A DNA stretch of 64,000 nucleotides. Source: Gilvimarinus gilvus (GTDB lineage Bacteria; Pseudomonadota; Gammaproteobacteria; Pseudomonadales; Cellvibrionaceae). This document shows positions 17,532 to 25,749 of this stretch, one piece after another. Every line of letters starts with the position of its first letter. The first letter of the stretch is position 1. Position numbers and translations under genes: made by a program. The notes under the pieces are model-generated. The model had not been told where the DNA came from, made no database searches, and worked only from the letters and a program-made list of their open reading frames with translations. The DNA lies in contig NZ_JAULRU010000220.1 in the NCBI RefSeq assembly GCF_030518155.1, positions 102,603 through 166,602 on the forward strand. The letters run 5' to 3'.

Positions 17532-18068
17532 TCAGGAGCCTCTTTTTTTGATACGGCTCAATGCCACAGGCGTTACCCCTAAATAACGGGCTATATCGTT
17601 TTGGGTGACCCGCTTTAACAACTCCGGCGAGGTTTGCCGCAGACGCACAAAGCGTTGCTCAGCGCTAAGGCTTAAAAGCTCATATTCGCGCTGCTCTTTT
17701 TTCATCGCCAAGGCCAGCAAATGCTGAATGACTTCACCGGCTAAAGTGTGCGATTGTGCAGCGGCCTCCACTAGAGTGGCAAATGGCAAACCCAACAACT
17801 GCGATGGCTCCAGCGCCACTAGATTAAACGAACAGCCGCCCTGACCGAGCGCAGCATTTAAGCTACCGATAATACTGCCCGCTTCAATAAACGACTTAAT
17901 ACTCTCCTTGCCGTCTGCTGACAAGTAGTACGCCTTCAGCAACCCCGATTGTACAAAGTAAACACGCGCATCGTGATCGCCCTGATAAAACACATGCGTT
18001 TGCTTTGCCAAGACCTTTGGTTGACCGTGTGTTTGTAGCAAGCCTGCCACACTCTGCTCTTTAGTCAT
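17532..18068 (-). CDS. Crp/Fnr-family regulator
   Basis: A 178-residue protein with a cyclic-nucleotide-binding fold (residues ~15-115; VYFVQSGLLKAYYLSADGKES) and a short C-terminal helix-turn-helix (TQNDIARYLGVTPVALSRIKKR). It resembles the Crp-type regulators that lack conserved cAMP-binding residues, so its ligand is not clear. The protein is shorter than canonical Crp (about 210). ATG 18068 overlaps no neighbour; it is divergent from the SDR gene, 81 bases away, which it may control. The dispersed element lies directly behind its stop. Confidence 0.88.
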   Translation of the reverse strand: MTKEQSVAGLLQTHGQPKVLAKQTHVFYQGDHDARVYFVQSGLLKAYYLSADGKESIKSFIEAGSIIGSLNAALGQGGCSFNLVALEPSQLLGLPFATLVEAAAQSHTLAGEVIQHLLALAMKKEQREYELLSLSAEQRFVRLRQTSPELLKRVTQNDIARYLGVTPVALSRIKKRGS

Positions 18069-18149
18069 TTTTAACCTAAGTTAATGCACTGATTCAGTCC
18101 GGGCGTTAGCCTAGCGCTTTATTCAGTATGCCATGAAGGCGCTTAGAAT

Positions 18150-18899
18150 ATGCCCCAAATCGTGTTCCCGTTACAACACAAAACGGTCGTCGTAACCGGC
18201 GGCACTTCCGGAATAGGTTACGAGTTGGTCAAACAGCTGACATTGAATAACCGGGTGGTCGTGATTGCCAGGCCCGGCCCGAAACTGGACGCGCTGGCCG
18301 CCGAATTCGGTCAGGTCAGCGTATACGCGGCAGACTTGAGCAACCTGCACGAATGCGAAGGCGTGGCCAATTGGCTGCTTAAACAGTACCCGAACATTGA
18401 CGTATTGCTCAATAATGCGGCCGTACAGTATCCGGCCACCATGCTTGACGATCAGTTTAACTTTGAATCGATAGACTATGAAATCAATCTAAACCTTACC
18501 TGCGTTTGTGCGCTTACTTATCTACTGTTGCCTGCTCTGCAGGAGGCGGCAACGAAAAGTTACATCGTTAACATGAACTCCGCTTTGGCGTTGGCCCCCA
18601 AAACTGGCTCGGCGGTTTACTGCGCCACCAAAGCGGCAGTGAACAGTTTTTCACAGAGCTTGGGTTACCAGCTTGCAGGCACCACGATAAAAGTCACTCA
18701 GGTATTTTTACCACTGGTTGATACCCCTATGACAGAAGGAAGGGGCCGTAACAAAATCAGCGCAGCTCAGGCCGCCACACAGACGATTAAGGGTATTGAG
18801 CTCGGGCGAACTACCATTAATATTGGCAAGGTAAAATTACTGCGCGTATTATTCGCGCTCGCCCCCTTGCTTGCGCGTCGAATACTCAGAGCCGGCTGA
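18150..18899 (+). CDS. Short-chain dehydrogenase/reductase, DltE-like
   Basis: A 249-residue Rossmann oxidoreductase. The NAD(P) site reads TGGTSGIGYE (residues ~16-25), NNAA marks the second cofactor motif, and the catalytic set is the serine in NMNSA plus YCATK. This arrangement is closest to the DltE-like SDR group. Substrate unknown. The C-terminus has a hydrophobic stretch (LLRVLFALAPLLARRILRA) that may contact the membrane. It is followed after 29 bases by a VTT-domain protein on the same strand and is divergent from a Crp-type regulator. Confidence 0.9.
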   Translation: MPQIVFPLQHKTVVVTGGTSGIGYELVKQLTLNNRVVVIARPGPKLDALAAEFGQVSVYAADLSNLHECEGVANWLLKQYPNIDVLLNNAAVQYPATMLDDQFNFESIDYEINLNLTCVCALTYLLLPALQEAATKSYIVNMNSALALAPKTGSAVYCATKAAVNSFSQSLGYQLAGTTIKVTQVFLPLVDTPMTEGRGRNKISAAQAATQTIKGIELGRTTINIGKVKLLRVLFALAPLLARRILRAG

Positions 18900-18928
18900 T
18901 AACCTTAGGCCATTTGTACAGGACGAAA

Positions 18929-19606
18929 ATGAAACCACTGCTAAAAGTTATGATGGTGCTGGCGCTGGTATTTGCCAGTACATTTGCACTGCTTACGCTA
19001 ACCGGTATTGTCACGGTTGAGAAAATACAACTGTGGCTTGAGGCGGCACGGGCCATTAACCCTTGGTTGCTAATGCTATTGGTTGCGGGTCTGCTGTTAG
19101 CCGACCTCGTGATATCGGTACCCACCTTGTCGGTGATGATTTTGGCGGGCTATTTACTGGGGGCAGTGCTGGGCACAATAGCGGGCACAGTCGGGCTGCT
19201 ACTGGCGGGGGTATTGGGGTATTTAATAAGCGCGCGCTACGGCAATCATCTTTTCTTTGCTCTGGTGAAAGAACCTGAGCAAAGAACAAGTGCAATTGAA
19301 ACCTTCGCTCGCCACGGCCCGGTGGTTATTTTACTGTCGCGAGCCATGCCCATGTTGCCGGAGGTTTCCGCTTGCCTGGCCGGGCTTACTGGCATGAAGT
19401 TTTGGCGATTTCTCGTGCTTTGGCTAGCGAGCATTTTGCCCTACGCAGCTATTACCAACTACGCGGGTTCAGTGAGCAGTCTGGAAAACCCTATGCCAGC
19501 GGTCTATACCGCGCTCGGATTATGCGGCTTTTTCTGGAGTTGTTGGTTCTTCTTCCACAGGTCACACAAACGCGCCAGCCTCAATACAAAGATGTCTGAG
19601 CAATAA
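18929..19606 (+). CDS. VTT-domain (TVP38/TMEM64, DedA-related) membrane protein
   Basis: A 225-residue inner-membrane protein with five or six helices. The central block G-Y-L-L-G-A-V-L-G-T-I-A-G and the re-entrant segment SRAMPMLPEVSACLAGLTGMKFWRF match the VTT (SNARE-associated Golgi) domain; proteins of this group act in lipid scrambling or flipping in eukaryotes and undecaprenyl-phosphate recycling in bacteria. The typical R-x-x-P is kept as RAMP. ATG 18929 follows CAGGA; an ATG-less extension to 18914 is less likely. Probably co-transcribed with the SDR. Confidence 0.88.
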   Translation: MKPLLKVMMVLALVFASTFALLTLTGIVTVEKIQLWLEAARAINPWLLMLLVAGLLLADLVISVPTLSVMILAGYLLGAVLGTIAGTVGLLLAGVLGYLISARYGNHLFFALVKEPEQRTSAIETFARHGPVVILLSRAMPMLPEVSACLAGLTGMKFWRFLVLWLASILPYAAITNYAGSVSSLENPMPAVYTALGLCGFFWSCWFFFHRSHKRASLNTKMSEQ

Positions 19607-19609
19607 CTC

Positions 19610-20362
19610 TTATGGCGATAAGTCGGCCATAATTTCGTTGTAACGGCCGGATTCCCGTAGCTGACGCAAACCTGAGTCCAGTGCTTGACTATAAATTTCA
19701 GCCTTTTTATTGCTAGCATTAAAGGCAATATAAATCTCACTCGTATAAAAACTGTGGCCCTGCCGATAATCTTCCGGATTTAGCTGCAGCGATGCAATAT
19801 GAGACTCAAACACTTTATCGAACATCAATACAACGTCGAAGCGGCGGGCGTTGAGCATATAGAGCAGACTTTTTTGAGTAGAGACTGAAACCAGATCAAA
19901 CCGATGCTTGTGCTGTTCAAACTCATCCCCGTACTCGTAGTCGATAATAACCCCTACTTGAGTGCCGTCGGGTATTTCAGCAAAACTGGTGTAATGTAAA
20001 GCGGTGCCAGCCCGATAGTAAAATGAAATATCAGCTTTTAATAAGGGTTCCTCCCCAAAATGATAGCGAGCTTCGGTATTGGCCTGCCGGGTAACGTTCC
20101 AACAGCCATCAAGTAATCCCTGCTCCACTTGTCTTAGGGCGCGAGCGTATGGAACAACCGAAATTTCAAGCCGGTAATTTGAATAGGCAAAGGCCGCTTC
20201 AGCGATTTTTTTTGACAGCCCCTGACCGTTGCGGTCAGAAAATGGCGGCCAACTGTCCTCCGCGGCAATTCGGACTACATGATTGTCAACGTCGGCGTTT
20301 ACTGTCACTCCCCAAAACACAGAGACCAGTACCAACACCTTGCCTAATTCGGCTAACCGCAT
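19610..20362 (-). CDS. Periplasmic solute-binding protein, family 3-like
   Basis: A 250-residue protein with a signal peptide (cleavage near VNAD, residue 24), then VVRIAAEDSWPPFSDRNGQGLSKKI, the start of a family-3 (amino-acid type) binding fold. YARALRQVEQGLLDGCWNVTR and VGVIIDYEYGD are in the expected hinge positions. No permease or ATPase gene is adjacent, so this is an orphan binding protein of the kind common in marine gammaproteobacteria. Ligand unknown. ATG 20362 has AAGGAAA upstream. It is convergent with the VTT gene, three bases between stops. Confidence 0.88.
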   Translation of the reverse strand: MRLAELGKVLVLVSVFWGVTVNADVDNHVVRIAAEDSWPPFSDRNGQGLSKKIAEAAFAYSNYRLEISVVPYARALRQVEQGLLDGCWNVTRQANTEARYHFGEEPLLKADISFYYRAGTALHYTSFAEIPDGTQVGVIIDYEYGDEFEQHKHRFDLVSVSTQKSLLYMLNARRFDVVLMFDKVFESHIASLQLNPEDYRQGHSFYTSEIYIAFNASNKKAEIYSQALDSGLRQLRESGRYNEIMADLSP

Positions 20363-20501
20363 GGCAGTTTCCTTTTAACACGACTTCGCCTCAAAGTGAG
20401 GATAACGACTAATGTATTGTGCCCAGAAGTTCTGGTTATACTATAGCAGAGACAGCTAATATAACAGCGCTGACAACAATGGCAGAGCATGCCGCGCGGG
20501 C

Positions 20502-21647
20502 TTAGCGAATGGCGTGAACGATAAATTGTTGCACATCATCTACCGCGACCGGCCTTGCTACGGCTGGACTGATATATTTTGGTTGCTGCAACACTCCTTT
20601 GCCAATAAGACGCGTGATTTTGTCCAGATGCTCAATCGACAACTTGCCACACATCAGGTTGTTAAAATCTTTTCGGGTTTCAAAGGCGTTTATCACTTGA
20701 TGGAACCCCTTAAGGTACAGGCAGTCTTTGGTAAAGCCGCCACCTCGATAGACCCGAGCGGTAATGGTAAAGGCAAGTTCGTCCGGCACACCATATTGCT
20801 CTTTAAGCAATGCAAACGTCGATTTGAAACTGCGCTCTTTAACCAGCGACTGCACCGCCACAACCCTGAGTGCCAATACCTTTAATCTGTCCACTGTTAA
20901 ACTGCCAGACAAATACTCGCACAATATGGCCAAACCTTCCTGCGCGGTGGTGTTAACCGGTGAGCCAAGTTGCAAAACCCGCAAGCGCTGGTCTCGCGCA
21001 TTCAATGTCGTCACTAAGTGTACGCCCAGCTCGTGGTGAGCAAGCGCTGAGATCTCTGTTTGAGTTACCCTAACCGATGCATTAATTTTAACTTGAGTGC
21101 CACTGACAAGCGCCTTCGCAATCATGCTGTCATCCAGCACGAGCTGAAAATCGTAGCCCTCTTGCAACGCAAATTGTCGCAGTGCTTCAACCAAAACAGG
21201 GCTTTCATGCTGTTGTTCCGGCTCAGCCGTCAGCCGCTCGGGCAAATGTAACAGAAATTCGGCATTGCGGATGTCCTTTTCTGTAGGCTCACCATAGTAG
21301 CGCAACGACTCGTATAGAAAATCCGGCGTCCCAATGGCGTTCAGCTGACCCAATTTGTCGGCGTAAGACCCGACCACATCAATGTAGAGTTCAGCCAGAT
21401 CCGTATCATCAATATTCTCAATGGGTAAGGCATAGAGCGCTCGCCGCTTCTGGAACGTGTCAATACTGACGCTACGATAGGCAAATTCGGGATTGACGCT
21501 AAACCCGGAATTGAAAAACCGCAGCTTTTGCTCTTTGTAGTTTACCGGGGCAATGGCATCGAGAATATCGGTTCCCTTTACAACGTCGAATAAAGCCGCA
21601 TCCAGACTGCGCCAAGTGGCTGGCATAGGTTCAATGTCAATATTCAT
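20502..21647 (-). CDS. QEGLA-motif protein (DUF1704, putative metallopeptidase)
   Basis: A 381-residue cytoplasmic protein of the DUF1704/flavohemoglobin-expression-modulating QEGLA family. The family motifs are present: ALAHHELGVHLVTTLN (near residue 205, an HExxH-like H-E-L-G-V-H) and QEGLA (near 238), with the rest of a conserved helix EYLSGSLT. Eukaryotic relatives (MATCAP/tubulin tyrosine carboxypeptidase) use HExxxH plus Glu to bind zinc, so peptidase activity is plausible here; the substrate is not known. It lies 11 bases downstream of the 2OG-oxygenase gene, same strand. Confidence 0.88.
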   Translation of the reverse strand: MNIDIEPMPATWRSLDAALFDVVKGTDILDAIAPVNYKEQKLRFFNSGFSVNPEFAYRSVSIDTFQKRRALYALPIENIDDTDLAELYIDVVGSYADKLGQLNAIGTPDFLYESLRYYGEPTEKDIRNAEFLLHLPERLTAEPEQQHESPVLVEALRQFALQEGYDFQLVLDDSMIAKALVSGTQVKINASVRVTQTEISALAHHELGVHLVTTLNARDQRLRVLQLGSPVNTTAQEGLAILCEYLSGSLTVDRLKVLALRVVAVQSLVKERSFKSTFALLKEQYGVPDELAFTITARVYRGGGFTKDCLYLKGFHQVINAFETRKDFNNLMCGKLSIEHLDKITRLIGKGVLQQPKYISPAVARPVAVDDVQQFIVHAIR

Positions 21648-21658
21648 GATTACTGTCC

Positions 21659-22327
21659 CTATCGGGGAGGATCAATACGCTGCGTGGTACTGGTATTGGT
21701 ACGAAACCAGCCGGCTATGGCAAAACGATCACGCCGGGCTGGCAAGACTTCGTGAGGAAAATCCTCACTGAGAAAGACCACTAACGTACCACCTTGCGGC
21801 GATACTTTCACGTAGCTCCCAGCTGCATCGGTATAGAGCACCAACTCGCCACCGTCATCATCGCCCCAATCAGGGTTTAGGTAGGCCACTACCGAAAGTA
21901 CTCGATTTCGCTCGCCCTTAAATGCGTCCAGATGACGCTTATAGTAAGCACCGGGAGCATAGTGAGAATAATGGCTTTCGAAAGAAAACATGCCTAACAG
22001 GAGTTGTCGGTTAAGCGTTGTCTGCAGTTTATTGGCCCACTGGCACCATAAAGCCCCCGAGATTGTATCCCCGGTGATCCAGACAATTTCATCGGTTCTA
22101 ACTCGTTGCTCATGAAGGTAATTATGGCGCCGGCCAATGCCTGCGACGGAAAATTCATCCGCCGGCAGCGTATTGACTTGCCCAAGCAGCTGGCGAATCA
22201 AAAGTTCCGGTAGCGCATTTGGCAATATACTGTAGCCTGTATCGCGGATATCGTCTGCAATTTGACCAAATAAAGTCTCAGACTGTAGGGTGGTTTGGCC
22301 AATAGCGGTTTCGAAACCTGCACTCAT
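21659..22327 (-). CDS. 2-oxoglutarate/Fe(II) oxygenase, prolyl-4-hydroxylase type
   Basis: A 222-residue P4Hc-type oxygenase. The iron ligands are visible as HLDAF (His and Asp, near residues 133-135) and FPHEV (His near 190), and the 2-oxoglutarate-binding arginine lies in RFAIAGWFR. The double-stranded beta-helix core reads SVVAYLNPDWGDDDGGELVLY. It likely hydroxylates a protein or peptide residue. It is probably in one transcript with the QEGLA protein (11-bp spacing, same strand). No peptide natural-product genes accompany it. Confidence 0.9.
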   Translation of the reverse strand: MSAGFETAIGQTTLQSETLFGQIADDIRDTGYSILPNALPELLIRQLLGQVNTLPADEFSVAGIGRRHNYLHEQRVRTDEIVWITGDTISGALWCQWANKLQTTLNRQLLLGMFSFESHYSHYAPGAYYKRHLDAFKGERNRVLSVVAYLNPDWGDDDGGELVLYTDAAGSYVKVSPQGGTLVVFLSEDFPHEVLPARRDRFAIAGWFRTNTSTTQRIDPPR

Positions 22328-22578
22328 CGCGTTGCCTCAGATATATGACCGCCCTGCGATCTGTTGTCGGCATCAATGCAAGCCTGCCAGCCATGTAGAG
22401 CCTGCTATTTATAGGAGTTTTTTGGCTTTAGCAAGAAAAAACAAGAAAAAAGTTTTTTTTGTTCTGACTTTCACCTCACTGTGTCTAACTGGTGGGGTAA
22501 CTGGCAAGCATGTACAATTTTTAGCGCAGAGCGCTTGTTTATTCAGGCGCACCCGATTCCCGATACGAGTTATAGGTT

Positions 22579-23346
22579 ATGTTAGGCATACAGCGCTTTT
22601 TTCTGAACAACCCGCTGCGCAACTACAACTACGTCATTCGCAATCCACAGGGCGCAGCGCTGATTATTGACCCTACCCAGGCCGACCTGACGATTCATTA
22701 TGTTGAGCGCCAAGGGCTAACCCCGGACGCCATTTGGATTACCCATGAAGATCAGGATCATATCGGCGGTGCGGTTGAGGTCAGCGCATATTTCAATGTC
22801 CCTATATTTGCCCCAAAAGCCTTTAGCCACCTCCTTAAAGGTGCAGCCGGCTTTAGCGAAAGCGACATATTAAGCTTTGCCGGCGCGCGCTTTACCACCA
22901 AGCACTTGCCCGGACATACGCCACATCACCATGTATTTTATTGCCGGGCACAAAAATTGCTAATCTCTGGCGATATGCTGTTTAACTACGGTATTGGCAA
23001 GGTACGGCACGCTCAACACGAAAACATGTATAAATCCATTCGGTGGCTGGCCGGGTTACCCGATGATACAACCTTCTTAACCGCGCACGATTATGACCTT
23101 ATCGGCTTGCGTTTCGCCCTGTCGCTGCAACCTGACAACGAAGAACTCAACACCAAGCTTAGCCAGCTGGAGCCACTAAAACCTGAGCAGCGGCCACTAT
23201 CGACTATTGGCGAGCAGCGCAAGCTCTGCCCCTACTTTCAATTAGACAATGCTGCCATTATTCGCGCGCTACAAAAAAAAGGCATGCCCGTAGACACACC
23301 TTTCGCTGTTTTTAAATCTATTCGTTTGCTACGCGATGAGTTTTAA
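22579..23346 (+). CDS. MBL-fold metallo-hydrolase
   Basis: A 255-residue beta-lactamase-fold hydrolase. The zinc motif reads THEDQDHIGG (H-x-E/D-x-D-H), and further ligands are LPGHTPHHH and SGDMLF. It has the glyoxalase-II-like layout and a C-terminal ~70-residue helical part (CPYFQLDNAAIIRAL). Substrate unknown; hydroxyacyl-thioester is typical for this size class. ATG 22579 has a weak GG. Its stop overlaps by four bases the stop of the convergent tautomerase gene. Confidence 0.9.
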   Translation: MLGIQRFFLNNPLRNYNYVIRNPQGAALIIDPTQADLTIHYVERQGLTPDAIWITHEDQDHIGGAVEVSAYFNVPIFAPKAFSHLLKGAAGFSESDILSFAGARFTTKHLPGHTPHHHVFYCRAQKLLISGDMLFNYGIGKVRHAQHENMYKSIRWLAGLPDDTTFLTAHDYDLIGLRFALSLQPDNEELNTKLSQLEPLKPEQRPLSTIGEQRKLCPYFQLDNAAIIRALQKKGMPVDTPFAVFKSIRLLRDEF

Positions 23347-23561
23347 ATGTCCAACGACGTCGAGGCACCGCGCCGCAGCTCTGCTACCGACACACCGCCA
23401 ATCCCCCAGTCCACAGTAGATATTTCTGAGATCAAAACAAACGTTGTCGCCGGATCTTTTCCCAGTACGTCTACCATCAGTTGGGTTGCCCCTGATACCA
23501 GTCGATTTTTCTGCACAGCGGTGACATTTTCATCGGTAATTTTTATCTCAACAATTGGCAT
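23343..23561 (-). CDS. 4-oxalocrotonate tautomerase-family protein
   Basis: A 72-residue tautomerase. The start at 23561 gives M-P-I-V-E-I; the proline after Met is the catalytic residue once Met is removed. The family size (about 62-80) and beta-alpha-beta start fit. VSVAELRR lies near the C-terminus. The annotated frame is open to 23606 but that upstream part lacks a Pro after the Met and cannot be the functional start. It follows the GST/NTF2-like genes after ~100 bases and may share their transcript. Reaction unknown. Confidence 0.88.
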   Translation of the reverse strand: MPIVEIKITDENVTAVQKNRLVSGATQLMVDVLGKDPATTFVLISEISTVDWGIGGVSVAELRRGASTSLDI

Positions 23562-23661
23562 ATCAAATTCTCCAACAAACTTTGCGTCCGGCGCCCTGCC
23601 GGACATGGATATTTAATAGTCCGAACTTCGCGATCAGCGCGCATAGCCGGTACGGTGATAT

Positions 23662-24036
23662 TTACAGACTACTGTCTGCGTACATTTTGCTGACTATTTT
23701 CCACTGACTGTGTTCGCGCAATAAACCCAAAAAATCGAAATACTCGGACCCGAGCAACGGACAAATTGCTTGCACCATTGCTTGATTACCGTATACCCCC
23801 ATCGACACTATCCGATAGAGGTAAGGAAGACCGAGCTCGGCGGGTACCGGCCTACTTTCAACTTTTGCCAACCATTGCGCTAAGGAGAGCCGAACCCCTG
23901 GTGCGCATAAATGGCAATCTTCGTCGAACACGGAAGACAGTGTTGCAGTATCAGCGTGATGCAAACCGGAAAAGTAAACATCAATAACGTCGCTAATGGC
24001 TTGAAGATCACTGGCAAACGAGGGCGTGCCAGCCAT
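23662..24036 (-). CDS. NTF2-like (lumazine-binding-type) protein
   Basis: A 124-residue cone-shaped NTF2-like protein: FASDLQAISDVIDVYFSGLHHADTATLSSVFDEDC, then LSLAQWLAKV and FDFLGLLREHSQWKIVSKMYA. This is the pattern of the putative lumazine-binding/NTF2-like group. GGAGG precedes ATG 24036, and the start follows the GST stop by one base, so the two are coupled. Function unknown; possibly binds or turns over a small organic molecule with its two neighbours. Confidence 0.85.
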   Translation of the reverse strand: MAGTPSFASDLQAISDVIDVYFSGLHHADTATLSSVFDEDCHLCAPGVRLSLAQWLAKVESRPVPAELGLPYLYRIVSMGVYGNQAMVQAICPLLGSEYFDFLGLLREHSQWKIVSKMYADSSL

Positions 24037-24037
24037 A

Positions 24038-24637
24038 TTAAAGCGCCTCCTGTTGTCGCAAGGCTTTGGCAAATGCGGCGCCTGCCAGAACGTCGGCAAT
24101 CATCGCCTGAGCCTTAGGGCCAATGGTAATATCGACAGGGAACAGGTCACCCCAGCGCGCATAGACTGCCAACAAGACATCCGCCGCCGCAATTTCACGC
24201 CCGCCCAAATACGGTTGATTTCCGAATCTAAGCTCCACCACTTGCCAAAGCTTATTAATTTCCACTGCCGCTAGATTTAAAAAATCCTGTTTCGCCTGAG
24301 CGTGATGCAAGTGTGCCTGGGCAAAGAACAATCGACCATACGCCGGGTGCATACTGGCGTTAGCGAAGGCGATATTTTCAATGGCGCGCTGGCGCTCATA
24401 TCCTTGCTCGGGCAGCAAACGATTTGGGTGACTATTGAGTAGGTACAATAAAATCGCGGCACCTTCTGTGAGTACAGCGGCGCCCGTATCCAAAGCCGGC
24501 ACCTGCATGGTTGGGTTGATCGACTGATAGTCGGCAACGGCATCGCGATTTATTAGCTCCACAGGCTGTTCTAGCATATGCAGAATAGTCAATGTCGCTA
24601 AAGAACAGGTGTCGGGAAGATAGTATAGAGTGTACAT
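24038..24637 (-). CDS. Glutathione S-transferase family protein
   Basis: A 199-residue GST. The N-terminal thioredoxin fold reads YYLPDTCSLATL (the serine/cysteine region of beta-class bacterial GSTs), NPTMQVPAL with the cis-proline, and TEGAAILLYL; the helical C-domain contains NAS-x-HPAYGRLFF. AGGAGG precedes ATG 24637. It heads a minus-strand cluster with the NTF2-like protein and tautomerase and is divergent from a LysR regulator, typical of an inducible detoxification or aromatic-catabolic cluster. Substrate unknown. Confidence 0.9.
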   Translation of the reverse strand: MYTLYYLPDTCSLATLTILHMLEQPVELINRDAVADYQSINPTMQVPALDTGAAVLTEGAAILLYLLNSHPNRLLPEQGYERQRAIENIAFANASMHPAYGRLFFAQAHLHHAQAKQDFLNLAAVEINKLWQVVELRFGNQPYLGGREIAAADVLLAVYARWGDLFPVDITIGPKAQAMIADVLAGAAFAKALRQQEAL

Positions 24638-24719
24638 AGAGCCTCCTGGGCCGGTTGACTGTAGGGCTCAGTTTCGCAGACCAACCCCAGTCCAAAAAGG
24701 CCGCTTTAGGAAAATTTCA

Positions 24720-24736
24720 TTTTCCATAATGGAAAA
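24720..24736. promoter_or_regulatory. Palindrome in the LysR/GST divergent promoter
   Basis: TTTTCCATAATGGAAAA is a 17-base near-perfect palindrome, and a further GGAAAATTTCATTTTCC-like half pair overlaps its left side. It lies midway between the divergent GST and LysR genes, where LysR regulators usually bind. Assignment to this LysR protein is inferred from position. Confidence 0.55.
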
Positions 24737-24871
24737 TATCCTTTCCCTTTTTTAATCCAGAATATCTTGCACACCAAAAAATATAGGCATTACTGCACTA
24801 TAGTGTGACTTATAATTGCCAATATGGAATGATAGGCCTAGCTACAACAAACCTATACTGGAGGTAGAGAC

Positions 24872-25741
24872 GTGGATAAATTGCGGGCCATCAGGCTCTT
24901 CGTGCGACTGGCAGAAACCATGAGCTTTACCGCCGTAGCGCAGGAATACGGGGTAACAGCCTCGATGGTAAGCAAGGAAATCAGCAAATTGGAAAAGCAG
25001 CTAAACGCCAGGCTGCTACACCGCACCACTCGCAATCTCACCTTAACCGCGCTGGGAGAAGGTTATCTGTCGCTAGCACAGGACATTGTCAAGCAAGACG
25101 AAGGGGCTGACGCCTTGGTGCAAGCTATGCAGGGTAGCTACCAAGGCAAGTTGCGCATTAACGCCCCCATGGCATTAGGACTTACCGACTTAGGCGATTT
25201 CTTCGCCGACTTTATGCGAATTTTTCCTGACATTGAGCTGGATATTCACCTCGGGGACGAGGACCTGGATCTAGTCGAGCACGGCTTCGACTTGGGCTTT
25301 CGTGCCAGCAGTCGTTCGCTAGACTCCCATTACGTCGGCAAACCATTGAGAACATTCCCCTACTGCGTGTGCGCTTCCCCTGAGTACCTTCAGGCCCACG
25401 GGCTGCCGCACAGTCCTACCGAACTTGCACAACACAATTGCTTTGTCTACAGCTACTTTAAAGGAGGCGATACCTGGCCCTTGGACGGCGCAACCCACAT
25501 TAAAGGTACACTAAGGGTGAATAGCACTTTGTTTATGCGTGACGCAGTTGAAGCCGGCCTTGGAATTGGCTTTATGCCCGAATTTGTTGTGCGCGACCAG
25601 CTGGCCCGCGGAAGTCTTACAGAAATCCTAATACAGGCCTCAAAGCCCGAGCTTACCCTTTATGCTCTTTACCCCAACCGCCGATACCCACCGCCGGCGC
25701 TGCTAAAGTGCATTGAACATATGACCGATTGGTTCAATTAG
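24872..25741 (+). CDS. LysR-family transcriptional regulator
   Basis: A 289-residue LysR regulator. The N-terminal helix-turn-helix reads AIRLFVRLAETMSFTAVAQEYGVTASMVSKEISKLEKQL; the RTTRNLTLTALGEGYL linker and a substrate-binding domain with PEFVVRDQLARGSL follow. The start is GTG at 24872 (GGAGG-like site upstream, MDKLRAIRLF); no internal ATG fits. It is divergent from the GST cluster and most likely controls it. The inducer is not known. A stop at 25741 lies only nine bases before the convergent tpiA stop. Confidence 0.92.
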   Translation: MDKLRAIRLFVRLAETMSFTAVAQEYGVTASMVSKEISKLEKQLNARLLHRTTRNLTLTALGEGYLSLAQDIVKQDEGADALVQAMQGSYQGKLRINAPMALGLTDLGDFFADFMRIFPDIELDIHLGDEDLDLVEHGFDLGFRASSRSLDSHYVGKPLRTFPYCVCASPEYLQAHGLPHSPTELAQHNCFVYSYFKGGDTWPLDGATHIKGTLRVNSTLFMRDAVEAGLGIGFMPEFVVRDQLARGSLTEILIQASKPELTLYALYPNRRYPPPALLKCIEHMTDWFN

Positions 25742-25749
25742 CCAGATCA

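Noticed and set aside
22290..22670. Plus-strand frame upstream of the MBL hydrolase
   Set aside because: Begins inside the oxygenase gene on the opposite strand and runs into the hydrolase in a different frame; no ribosome site.
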